A stretch of 64,000 nt of DNA from Clostridia bacterium (lineage in GTDB: Bacteria > Bacillota > Clostridia > Oscillospirales > CAG-272). Both the position numbers and the translations under genes were made by a program. Below, in pieces: positions 42,865 to 50,742 of the stretch; position 1 is the first letter of the stretch, and each line of letters opens with the position of its first letter. Location of the stretch: NCBI GenBank assembly GCA_017536475.1, contig JAFXHH010000013.1, positions 62,001-126,000 on the forward strand. Direction: 5' to 3'. The notes beneath the pieces are model-generated. The model was given only the letters and a program-made list of their open reading frames with translations, ran no database searches and was not told the origin of the DNA.

Positions 42865-43393
42865 ATTCCTCCGCCTCAAGCAGAAGGTTGTGTTGCGCCA
42901 CCATAGCGTCCCAGGTCTCTCTGCCCACGTTTCCCGTTACGGAGATCTTGTTTCTCGTCTGAAATTCCCGCACGAGAGTGGCGGTCGCCTCGTCGTAAAC
43001 ACCCGACGGAGTATAGTCAGGGAAGTTATAGAGCCGTGCCAGCTCGCCAAGCAGATATTGCACCGCGGTCACAAGAAACCCGATCTCACCGACAGTCATC
43101 TCGTATTCCAAACCATAAATATTACGCGGAAAAAGATCGAGCTTAAGCGGAGGCGAGTTGAGCGCGACCGACTCATCGTATTTTTGCTTTAATATTGCCC
43201 ACGTATTGTTGTCCACCGTGCCCGTTGCGGGTATGCCTTGCGATCTTTGAAACTGTATGAGCGCGCGCCTTGTCTGCTCTGCCCAGACTCCGTCGATCGG
43301 CACGGGGATTATCCCGTCGTCGTGAAATGAAAGCTGTCGCAAATAGCGCTGTATGTTTTTGATCGCGTCCTTCTCAAAAATATTAGTTGCCAT
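42863..43393 (-). CDS. Peptidoglycan-binding domain protein (two PG_binding_1 domains)
   Basis: 176 residues with two peptidoglycan-binding type 1 domains, around residues 10-70 (IQRYLRQLSFHD, then RRALIQFQRSQGIPATGTVD) and 100-170 (VTAVQYLLGELARLY, then LVREFQTRNKISVTGNVG). It has no signal peptide, membrane segment or hydrolase domain. It lies 13 bp after a SpoIID-like/PG-binding gene and is the third gene of that unit. Likely attached to the spore cortex or wall if exported by an unusual route or released in the mother cell. Confidence 0.83.
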   Translation of the reverse strand: MATNIFEKDAIKNIQRYLRQLSFHDDGIIPVPIDGVWAEQTRRALIQFQRSQGIPATGTVDNNTWAILKQKYDESVALNSPPLKLDLFPRNIYGLEYEMTVGEIGFLVTAVQYLLGELARLYNFPDYTPSGVYDEATATLVREFQTRNKISVTGNVGRETWDAMVAQHNLLLEAEE

Positions 43394-43406
43394 ATTTGAC
43401 CTCCCG

Positions 43407-44804
43407 TTACCGACCTACGACAAACCCTGGGAATTGACCTTCCCCAAGCCTCGATCCGTTATAAAGATCGCTGTATAAACTTGCGATCCCGCCCCACGCG
43501 ACAGGTCCTACCACTCCCGTTGTGGGAAGACCGTACAGCCGCTGAAATGCGACCACAGCCTCTTGTGTGCGTGTTCCGAAATATCCCGTCGGATTGACCG
43601 CAGGTATCTCGGGGATGGATTGAGAGATATAATTGAGATATTCCTGTAATACCCGAACCTCGTCTGCCTCAACTCCGATCCGCAAAAACACGCCGGGAAA
43701 CGGGATCACGTTGCCCTCGACGTATTCCACGGGTATCGTGGAAACTATGCCTATGTATGCGTTGTATATTCTTCGCCAAGTTTCCTCCCCTACTATTCCG
43801 TCGGGAGTCAGACCAAAGGTGCGTTGTGCCGCAAGCACCGCCTCGGTCGTGCCGGGACCGAATATTCCGTCAACCGACACCCTCGGGATAGTATTGTAAA
43901 ACTCCGAAAGATAGCTGAGATAATATTGAAGTGCGCTTACACCGAGGTTGCTGTCACCCTGCTCAAGTTCACCGGGAAACTGTTGCGTTACGTCCTCCAA
44001 ACTCAAGCCCTCGGAGTTAAGATCGTTAAGCCGCTTGACGCTGTTGTATATCTGCTGGATCGTGTACCAGGTCGCCTGACCTACTATACCGTCGGGCGAC
44101 AGACCGAACGCCGACTGAAACGCCTTGACCGCCTCCTCGGTGTCATACGAAAAGACTCCGAACGGAGTGCTTATTTTTGGTATGGCGGAGAAGTTGTCGG
44201 ATATTCGGTTCAATCTGATCTGTACCGTCCTTACGTCGTCTCCCGTGCTGCCAAGCTGTAAGGGGTACGAGGGCAGGCTTGCCGTCTGTCCCATAACAGG
44301 AGCATCTGTAACTATATCAATATTGTCTCCGTAATAGTATGTAAGAATGTCGTACGGCGAGTATCCCTGATTGGCAAGCTCCACGCTGCCCCATTGAGAA
44401 AGTCCGTCGCATTGTAGCTCTATGCCGTCGCAATATTGGGCGTATAAGGGCTCAACGAAGCCCTGCCGACTGATATAGCTTGTGAAAAGCTCTCGGGCGA
44501 TCTGATTGATATTGTCAAAAATATCTCTGCCGTTTACGAAGGACTGATCGATCGCGATCGAGTTTGTAATGTCGAAATCATATCCGCGCGAGCGATAGTA
44601 TTCTGTGTAGATCCGATTTAATGCAAAGGATATCTGCGCGTACATATTGGCGCGGATCGCACTTTCGGGCCAAGTGGGGTATATCTCGCTCGAGGTGACG
44701 TTCGCAACGTAGTCTACGAATGGCACCGTCACGTTTGGCGCGTCGGAGTCGGGCGGACCGAGGTGTACTGTTATAAACTCGGGAATGTAGGGTGTGTTTG
44801 GCAT
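43407..44804 (-). CDS. SpoIID-like lytic transglycosylase domain with three PG-binding domains (SleC-like)
   Basis: 465 residues. Residues 1-160 resemble the SpoIID/LytB domain (VPFVDYVANVTSSEIYPTWP, with the candidate catalytic Glu in SSEIYP, and WGSVELANQGYSPYDILTYY). Three PG_binding_1 domains follow at about 180-250, 280-360 and 375-450, each with a GxxGxxT.EAV.AFQ pattern such as TEEAVKAFQSAFGLSPDGIVG. SleC, the cortex-lytic enzyme of Clostridium spores, has a SpoIID-like hydrolase plus one PG-binding domain. The ATG (44804) follows AAAGGAAAA; it is coupled to the preceding gene (TAATATG). No signal peptide is present. Confidence 0.78.
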   Translation of the reverse strand: MPNTPYIPEFITVHLGPPDSDAPNVTVPFVDYVANVTSSEIYPTWPESAIRANMYAQISFALNRIYTEYYRSRGYDFDITNSIAIDQSFVNGRDIFDNINQIARELFTSYISRQGFVEPLYAQYCDGIELQCDGLSQWGSVELANQGYSPYDILTYYYGDNIDIVTDAPVMGQTASLPSYPLQLGSTGDDVRTVQIRLNRISDNFSAIPKISTPFGVFSYDTEEAVKAFQSAFGLSPDGIVGQATWYTIQQIYNSVKRLNDLNSEGLSLEDVTQQFPGELEQGDSNLGVSALQYYLSYLSEFYNTIPRVSVDGIFGPGTTEAVLAAQRTFGLTPDGIVGEETWRRIYNAYIGIVSTIPVEYVEGNVIPFPGVFLRIGVEADEVRVLQEYLNYISQSIPEIPAVNPTGYFGTRTQEAVVAFQRLYGLPTTGVVGPVAWGGIASLYSDLYNGSRLGEGQFPGFVVGR

Positions 44805-44805
44805 A

Positions 44806-45267
44806 TTAATTTTCCTTTCTCTCGGGCTGTATGCGCTTGGACTCGAGCGCGGGGTTTTCGGTCTCAAAGAAAATATTATCCTCGATCGTCTTGTTGTCGA
44901 GCTGACCGTTATCGGGAAGGGGAATCATATCGGCGTTCTGAACCGCCGTTATTCCCTCGAAAACGGGCACGTTGGCGTAATATTGCTGATAATAGCCCTC
45001 CTTGGTCACGCTGAGATTATAGGTCTCGTATGACTTTCCGTTTCCCGGCTTCATCGAAAGCTCGCGAGGAGGGGCGGGAAGAGCAAAACGCTCGGTCAGT
45101 CCCGACAGATCCGTGGTATATACCGCGATCACATCGCCCCGTCCACCGTCAATTTCGAGATCGTAATTATGTACGGTGACAATGGCATTCTCAAGCGGTA
45201 TCGCGCCTCTTGCCGTGGTCACGCGCACTATCATGTAGCCGTATCCTTTTTCCTGATTAGTGTTCAT
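44806..45267 (-). CDS. SleC N-terminal-like (carboxypeptidase-regulatory-type) protein
   Basis: 153 residues starting after GGAGG. It has a beta-sandwich pattern: GYMIVRVTTARGAIPLENAI, then TDLSGLTERFALPAPPREL, then YNLSVTKEGYYQQYYANVPV. The last 35 residues are charged. From memory this resembles the N-terminal pre-pro region of SleC, which must be removed by Csp proteases for activation. Here it is a separate gene immediately upstream of the SpoIID-like gene, as if SleC had been split. It has no signal peptide. The SleC comparison is inference, not alignment. Confidence 0.6.
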   Translation of the reverse strand: MNTNQEKGYGYMIVRVTTARGAIPLENAIVTVHNYDLEIDGGRGDVIAVYTTDLSGLTERFALPAPPRELSMKPGNGKSYETYNLSVTKEGYYQQYYANVPVFEGITAVQNADMIPLPDNGQLDNKTIEDNIFFETENPALESKRIQPERKEN

Positions 45268-45420
45268 AAGCCGTCCTCCGTCTTCGTATTTGGCATCTCC
45301 TGATATAAAAATATGCAAAAACACACACTTGTGTTAATAAGCTTTTGCCGCAACGACCGCCATTGCGTGCTCAAAAAGTGAAATCCTCAAAAAATATGCA
45401 AAAAAAATCGTAAAAAGCCC

Positions 45421-45449
45421 TTGACAACACAAAAAAATAGTGATATAAT
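45421..45449 (+). promoter_or_regulatory. Promoter of rpmE
   Basis: TTGACA (45421-45426) and TATAAT (45444-45449), spacing 17, 60 bp before rpmE. Confidence 0.85.
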
Positions 45450-45509
45450 AACTCTACTTGTGAAATCGCTGCCAACTAACAGCGAAATAATTTTGTGAGG
45501 TACAATAAA

Positions 45510-45719
45510 ATGAAAGAAGCTATCCAGCCCAAGTATGTAGAGTGCGTAATCAAATGCGCGTGCGGTGAAACCGTTGTAACGAAGTCCACCAAGGGCTCCG
45601 AGATCAGAGTTGAAGTTTGCTCCAAGTGCCATCCCTTCTTCACCGGTAAGCAGAAGTTCGTTGATGCAGGCGGACGTGTTGATAAGTTCAAGAAGAGACT
45701 CGAAAACTTCAAGAAGTAA
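45510..45719 (+). CDS. rpmE: 50S ribosomal protein L31
   Basis: 69 residues. [20 protein letters not shown] is the usual start. The cysteines in CACG and CSKCHPF mark the zinc-binding form rather than the zinc-free paralogue. It lacks the typical first-position histidine cluster of some homologues but matches over its length ([18 protein letters not shown]). ATG at 45510 follows GTGAGGT. Single-gene unit with its own promoter and terminator. Confidence 0.95.
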   Translation: MKEAIQPKYVECVIKCACGETVVTKSTKGSEIRVEVCSKCHPFFTGKQKFVDAGGRVDKFKKRLENFKK

Positions 45720-45753
45720 TCCGCATAAAGAGGGCAGGTCTCTCTGCAATAGA

Positions 45754-45791
45754 AAATTGCGCACGTACAACAGTACTGCGCAATTTTTTTG
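45754..45791 (+). terminator. Terminator after rpmE
   Basis: AAATTGCGCA (45754-45763) pairs with TGCGCAATTT (45777-45786) followed by a T-run. Confidence 0.88.
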
Positions 45792-45819
45792 TTCAAAATT
45801 CGGTTTTGGAGGTGTAACT

Positions 45820-46836
45820 GTGGAAGGATTTATTTTTTATAACGTCAAAAATCCCCCGTTTAAAATATACGGCTTGTACGAGCCCTGCGCCGAAGGACAG
45901 TTCAAGAGAATGCCTCAATCGGTTGCGAAATTCGGCAACGATTGGATGCCCGAGCTCGCAAACCATACTGCAGGCGGCAGAGTAAGATTCAACACTAACT
46001 CGGGCAGAATAATTCTGCGAGTCATCACAAGGCACAAGGGGCAGATGTTCCATGCAACGCCTATGATGGAGGCAGGGCTGGACGTGTACCTCGATCTTAA
46101 CGGTAAATCGCTTTTCGTCGGCGGCACAAAGCCGGAGTTCGATCTTCGCAAGGAAGGATACGACGATATGTTCTGGCTTGGCGAGGGGAAGGATAACGCA
46201 GTAACGGTCAATATGCCCCTTTACGGAGAGCTGTACGATCTTCAGATCGGTATAGAGGAGGGCACAACACTCTCGGAGCACGCCCCCTATAAGCACGAGC
46301 AGCCTATCGTTTTCTACGGCTCATCCATAACTCAGGGCGGATGCGCCTCAAGACCCGGAAAAAGCTATCAGGCGCTTATTTCGAGAAAATATGATACTAA
46401 TTATTTGAATTTCGGCTTTTCGGGCAGTGCAAGAGCCGAGGAGGAGATAATTGATTTCATCGCGGACTTCGATATGGCTGCGTTTGTGTCGGATTACGAC
46501 CATAATGCTCCCGATCCGGAGTATCTGAAAAATACTCATCACAAAATGTACGAGAAAATACGAGAAAAGCATCCCGATATTCCTTATTTTATGGTCACAA
46601 AGCCCGATTTTTCATACAGAGACGAGGATATCGAGCGCAGATGCGTAATAATGGAAAGCTATCTTAAGGCATACTGCGGCGGAGATAAAAACGTCTATTT
46701 TATCGACGGCTCGGCATTCTTCAACGGCGTTGATATCGGAGATTATACTATAGATTGCTGTCACCCCACCGACGACGGATTTGTGCGAATGGCAAACTAT
46801 ATCGGCGACGTGCTCGCTAAGGTTATGGATCTGTAA
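45820..46836 (+). CDS. SGNH/GDSL hydrolase family protein (two-domain)
   Basis: 338 residues from a GTG at 45820 with TTGGAGGTG upstream. Residues 1-155 form a beta-rich N-terminal domain. The SGNH hydrolase core follows: VFYGSSITQGG (block I Ser), FGFSGSARAEE (block II Gly), SDYDHNAPD (block III Asn) and DCCHPTDDGF (block V Asp and His). The domain order matches secreted-type esterases that deacetylate sugars, but no signal peptide is present, so it may act in the cytoplasm. Substrate unknown. Confidence 0.85.
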   Translation: MEGFIFYNVKNPPFKIYGLYEPCAEGQFKRMPQSVAKFGNDWMPELANHTAGGRVRFNTNSGRIILRVITRHKGQMFHATPMMEAGLDVYLDLNGKSLFVGGTKPEFDLRKEGYDDMFWLGEGKDNAVTVNMPLYGELYDLQIGIEEGTTLSEHAPYKHEQPIVFYGSSITQGGCASRPGKSYQALISRKYDTNYLNFGFSGSARAEEEIIDFIADFDMAAFVSDYDHNAPDPEYLKNTHHKMYEKIREKHPDIPYFMVTKPDFSYRDEDIERRCVIMESYLKAYCGGDKNVYFIDGSAFFNGVDIGDYTIDCCHPTDDGFVRMANYIGDVLAKVMDL

Positions 46837-46912
46837 TAAATAAAAATACACGGTCGCGGCAATCATTGAATTATCCGTTATTTTCGTCTGCAGATAGCAG
46901 AAAGGAGTTTTC

Positions 46913-48211
46913 GTGAATATAAAAGAAAATGATATAAAGACAAAATCCATCCTCGTCGGCATCGTGACCGACAGCGCGGACGCCGAGGAGGCAGAAAAGT
47001 CCATATACGAGCTCGGTCAGCTTCTCGACACCGCAGGCGGCGAGGTCTTCGCCACAGTGCTGCAGAACAAGAGCACTCCCGACCCGAGAACGTTTATAGG
47101 CAAGGGAAAGGTGGCAGAGATAGGCGAACTTTGCGCAGGTAACGGAATAAAGCTTGTCATATTCGACGAGGAGCTTTCGCCCGCGCAGATAAGAAATCTT
47201 GAGGACGACATTGGAAACGATGTCAACGTGATCGACCGTTCTATGCTGATATTGGACATTTTCGCTCTGCACGCGACCAGCGGAGAGGGAAAATTGCAGG
47301 TCGAGCTCGCCCAGCTCAAATATACCGCACCTAGACTTATCGGTCAGGGCGCGGAGCTGTCCCGTTTGGGCGGTGGAATCGGCACCAGAGGTCCCGGTGA
47401 GTCGAAGCTTGAAAGCGATCGCAGACATATAAAGAGAAGGATCACCGCACTTGAGGAGGAGCTTGAGCGACTTGCCAACACAAGAAAGACGATGCGTGCG
47501 GCAAGAGATAGAAGCGGTCTTAAAAAGATCGCGATCGTAGGCTATACCAACGCGGGAAAATCGACTCTGCTCAACACGCTCACCGATGCAGGCATTCTTG
47601 CCGAGGATAAGCTCTTTGCAACACTCGATCCCACCACAAGAAAGTTCACTCTCCCAGGCGGCGAAACGGTGCTGCTTACCGATACGGTCGGATTTATCAA
47701 AAAGCTTCCTCACCATCTCGTCAAGGCGTTCCGTTCAACGCTGGACGAGGCGGTCTATTCCGATATAATAATGATAGTTATTGATGCAAGCGACCCCGAG
47801 TATCTCTCGCAGCTCGAATGCACCGAGCAGACCCTTGAGGAGCTTGGCGCGGCAGATAAGCCGACATTGTACGTATTTAACAAGTGCGACAGGGGGGCTT
47901 ACGACGACCCCGTTATCGACCGCACGCGCGACAGACAGAACGTGGTGCACATTTCGGCTTTGACCGGCAAGGGATGTGACACTCTTGCAGAGCTTTTGCA
48001 GAAAATGATCCACGGCGACAAGTGCTCGGTCACCTTTAAGATACCCAACGCCGAGCAGGGCGCTCTCAACCGTCTTTACAAGGACGCAACGGTCGAGGAC
48101 GTTGAATACGGCGCGGAGTTCGTCACGGTCAAGGCGATCGTTGACTCCAAAACTCGCGGAATGCTCCGCAAATATGATACTAACCCTCCGATATCAGACG
48201 AGGATTACTAA
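46913..48211 (+). CDS. hflX: Ribosome-associated GTPase HflX
   Basis: 432 residues from a GTG with AAAGGAG upstream. The N-terminal HflX domain (VLQNKSTPDPRTFIGKGKV, FDEELSPAQIRNLE) is followed by the glycine-rich linker GGIGTRGPGESKLESDRR and the G domain with GYTNAGKSTLLNTL (G1), LFATLDPTTR (G2), DTVGF (G3) and NKCD (G4). HflX splits stalled or heat-damaged ribosomes. It heads a plus-strand run with yigZ and tatD (gaps of 35 and -1 bp). Confidence 0.95.
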   Translation: MNIKENDIKTKSILVGIVTDSADAEEAEKSIYELGQLLDTAGGEVFATVLQNKSTPDPRTFIGKGKVAEIGELCAGNGIKLVIFDEELSPAQIRNLEDDIGNDVNVIDRSMLILDIFALHATSGEGKLQVELAQLKYTAPRLIGQGAELSRLGGGIGTRGPGESKLESDRRHIKRRITALEEELERLANTRKTMRAARDRSGLKKIAIVGYTNAGKSTLLNTLTDAGILAEDKLFATLDPTTRKFTLPGGETVLLTDTVGFIKKLPHHLVKAFRSTLDEAVYSDIIMIVIDASDPEYLSQLECTEQTLEELGAADKPTLYVFNKCDRGAYDDPVIDRTRDRQNVVHISALTGKGCDTLAELLQKMIHGDKCSVTFKIPNAEQGALNRLYKDATVEDVEYGAEFVTVKAIVDSKTRGMLRKYDTNPPISDEDY

Positions 48212-48246
48212 GCTATACAATTAAAATCACATTAAAGGATTCAGAT

Positions 48247-48885
48247 ATGAGTACAGATATTGCCCCCGAGCTTTATACCACCCTTGCGGGTGAGGGAAGC
48301 GACGAATTTGAAGAAAAACGCTCGCTTTTTATAGGCCACGCGAAGCATATCACCTCCGAGGAGGAGGCGATGGAATTCGTCAAGGCGAAGAAAAAAGAAT
48401 ATTCGGATGCAACGCATAACTGCTGGGCGTATCTGCTCAAGGGGGGTATTGTCGCAAGGTATTCCGACGACGGCGAGCCGCAAGGCACCGCAGGGGTTCC
48501 TATGCTCGAGACTATACGAAAAAGCGGAGTTTGCGATGCGGTCGTTGTCGTTACAAGGTATTTCGGCGGCATTTTACTTGGCGCGGGCGGTCTTGTAAGG
48601 GCATATTCGCACGGAGCAAAGGTCGCGCTTGACGCGGCAGAGATCGTCACCTACGAAAAATACACCGAACTCTCTCTTGCCTGCTCTTACTCGGATTATC
48701 AGAAATATTCGGTCGTGCTGCCCACCTTCAACGCGATCATAGACAGCACCGATTTTACCGACAAGGTGACCGTTTGCTTTGCGATAAAGGCAACTCTTGT
48801 CGATGCACTAAACAAGAAAATAACCGAGATGTCGGGAGGTAAAAATTCTCTCGAGGTTATCGGAGAAAGGTTCGATTTTCGTTGA
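48247..48885 (+). CDS. yigZ: YigZ/IMPACT family protein
   Basis: 212 residues. The IMPACT N-terminal domain is clear: KSLFIGHAKHI-like start (RSLFIGHAKHITSEEEAMEF), HNCWAYLLKGG, SDDGEPQGTAGVPML and VVVVTRYFGGILLGAGGLVR. A C-terminal DUF1949-type domain follows. YigZ binds nucleic acid or ribosomes; its yeast relative Yih1 regulates Gcn2. Bacterial role unclear. Its stop overlaps the tatD start (TGATG). Confidence 0.92.
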   Translation: MSTDIAPELYTTLAGEGSDEFEEKRSLFIGHAKHITSEEEAMEFVKAKKKEYSDATHNCWAYLLKGGIVARYSDDGEPQGTAGVPMLETIRKSGVCDAVVVVTRYFGGILLGAGGLVRAYSHGAKVALDAAEIVTYEKYTELSLACSYSDYQKYSVVLPTFNAIIDSTDFTDKVTVCFAIKATLVDALNKKITEMSGGKNSLEVIGERFDFR

Positions 48886-49691
48886 TGGATAAGCTTTTTG
48901 ACTCTCACGCCCACTACTTTGATTCAAAATTCAACGACCTTGAGGGCGGCGCTGATGCTCTTTTGTCATCTGCCGAGTTTCAGGAGCTGATCGGCGGCGT
49001 TGTGAACGTCGGAACGACTTATGAAAGCTCACTTTTGTGCATCGAGCAGGCAAAAAAGTACGATTTTATGTATGCTGCAGTCGGAATTCACCCCGAGGAC
49101 GCACAAACAAAATGCAAATTGACTCCCAACGAGGAGATCGCACGAATAAAAGCCCTCGTTTGTGACGAAAATAGACGAAAAGAGAACAAGATCGTTGCCA
49201 TCGGGGAGATCGGGTTTGACTACTATTGGCAGCCCGTGGACAAGGAGCTGCAGCGCGAATATTTTGAAAAACAGATGGCTTTGGCAGCTGAATTTGGGCT
49301 TCCCGTTATAATTCACGACCGCGAGGCTCACGGCGACACTTTTGAATTATTATGCAGATTTCCCTCGGTCAGAGGTGTGTTGCACAGCTGTAGCATGAGC
49401 TCCGAGATGATCAAAGAAGTGGTCAAGAGGGGATGGTTTGTCTCCTTCTCGGGAACCGTTACCTTCAAAAACGCAAGCAGGGTAAGGGAGGCCTGTGCCG
49501 CCGTTCCGCTTGATCGGATTTTGATAGAAACCGACGCGCCGTATCTTGCTCCCGTCCCACACCGCGGAAAAATGAATAATTCAATGTATATGCAAAATAC
49601 CGCTTTGGCGGTCGCAGACGTATTCTCTCTTTCCTATGACGAGATCGTGCGGAAAACGAGCGAAAACGCACGCGAGCTGTTTGGGCTCTGA
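48885..49691 (+). CDS. tatD: TatD family hydrolase
   Basis: 268 residues. A metal-dependent TIM-barrel nuclease: LFDSHAHYFD (HxH), AIGEIGFDYYW (Glu), VIIHDREAHGD (His), GVLHSCSM (His) and LIETDAPYLAP (Asp) are the expected ligands. TatD acts as a 3'-5' exonuclease or D-aminoacyl-type deacylase relative. Start ATG at 48885, one base shared with the yigZ stop. Confidence 0.93.
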   Translation: MDKLFDSHAHYFDSKFNDLEGGADALLSSAEFQELIGGVVNVGTTYESSLLCIEQAKKYDFMYAAVGIHPEDAQTKCKLTPNEEIARIKALVCDENRRKENKIVAIGEIGFDYYWQPVDKELQREYFEKQMALAAEFGLPVIIHDREAHGDTFELLCRFPSVRGVLHSCSMSSEMIKEVVKRGWFVSFSGTVTFKNASRVREACAAVPLDRILIETDAPYLAPVPHRGKMNNSMYMQNTALAVADVFSLSYDEIVRKTSENARELFGL

Positions 49692-49746
49692 TCCCTCGCA
49701 TTACGGAAGCAAGAATCCGATGTGATCGCGGACTCTAAATTCCCAC

Positions 49747-49775
49747 TTGACACGTCCGCGCTTTTGGTGTAAAAT
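49747..49775 (+). promoter_or_regulatory. Promoter of the phosphoribosyltransferase-like gene
   Basis: TTGACA (49747-49752) and TAAAAT (49770-49775), spacing 17, 31 bp before the ATG. Confidence 0.75.
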
Positions 49776-49805
49776 AAATATACATAAACTAACGGAGGAT
49801 CTGAC

Positions 49806-50447
49806 ATGCCAACCTTAGCGACCTATAAAATAAGCACGAAGGGAAAAAACCTTCATCTTCGCGTTGTAAAGGGACATTTTGCAACGAGCCATTCTCACAT
49901 GAACTATTACGTCGACGTAACGGTTCAGAAATCGCGTCTTTCCGAGGCGAGCGCGGTTGCCAAGGAGCTTTCCGCTTATTACAAGCAAAACACGATAGTT
50001 GATACTATCCTTTGTCTTGATGAAACTCAAGTGATCGGAACCTGTATGGCTACCGAGCTCACAAAGGGCGAATTTATGAATATGAACGCGCATCAGACTA
50101 TCTACGTAGTTACCCCCGAGCACACCTCGGGAAGTCAGATGATCTTCCGCGACGGACTTGCTCCGATGATACAGGGCAAGCACGTCCTTATTCTTGCCGC
50201 GTCCGTCAACACCGGATATACCGCAAAAGCAGCTGTTGAGGCGGTTCGTTACTACGGAGGTATAGTCGTAGGAATAGCGTCGATATTTGCAACGGCAGAT
50301 TCCTGCCTTGATATTCCCGTGCATTCCGCCTTCAACCCTAAAGACCTTGAAGGCTACAGCATCACGCCCTCTCACGAGTGCCCTATGTGCAAGCGCGGAG
50401 AGAAGATAGATGCCTTAGTCAACAGCTTTGGGTTCTCTAAGCTTTGA
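49806..50447 (+). CDS. Orotate phosphoribosyltransferase-like protein with altered PRPP loop
   Basis: 213 residues, ATG after CGGAGGAT. The protein resembles type I phosphoribosyltransferases: HFATSHSHMNYYVDV recalls the orotate PRTase start, and GKHVLILAASVNTGYTAKA sits where the PRPP-binding loop VLIVDDVITTG lies. The two acidic residues of that loop are replaced by Ala-Ala, although the NTG turn and following helix remain. The C-terminus CPMCKRGEKID contains a CxxC. PRPP binding may therefore be lost or changed. No pyrimidine genes are nearby, and it has its own promoter and terminator. The family link is moderate. Confidence 0.6.
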   Translation: MPTLATYKISTKGKNLHLRVVKGHFATSHSHMNYYVDVTVQKSRLSEASAVAKELSAYYKQNTIVDTILCLDETQVIGTCMATELTKGEFMNMNAHQTIYVVTPEHTSGSQMIFRDGLAPMIQGKHVLILAASVNTGYTAKAAVEAVRYYGGIVVGIASIFATADSCLDIPVHSAFNPKDLEGYSITPSHECPMCKRGEKIDALVNSFGFSKL

Positions 50448-50468
50448 TAAGACAGATCATAATAACAC

Positions 50469-50509
50469 AAGCCCACAGCTTTCCAACGGTATAGCTGTGG
50501 GCTTATTTG
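50469..50509 (+). terminator. Terminator of the phosphoribosyltransferase-like gene
   Basis: AAGCCCACAGCT (50469-50480) pairs with AGCTGTGGGCTT (50493-50504), followed by ATTTGAT. Confidence 0.8.
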
Positions 50510-50613
50510 ATCAATAGCGGTTTTTGTGTGCAAAATGCCCAAAATTGTTATAAATGTACAAAATTTGCCTTACAACTTCTACAAATAGAGCAGAAAAAGT
50601 TTGAGGCAAATTA

Positions 50614-50642
50614 TTGAAAAGATGAACAAAATATTGTATAAT
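50614..50642 (+). promoter_or_regulatory. Promoter of the EF-G-like gene
   Basis: TTGAAA (50614-50619) and TATAAT (50637-50642), spacing 17, about 100 bp before the start codon. Confidence 0.75.
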
Positions 50643-50742
50643 AAATAGTGTGAATGTTTATTTATTGGCTTTTGGCGAATAGATTGTACATAAGGCAAAA
50701 CTTACGAAAGGACCCACACGCGTGGGTAAAAGGACCAAAACA

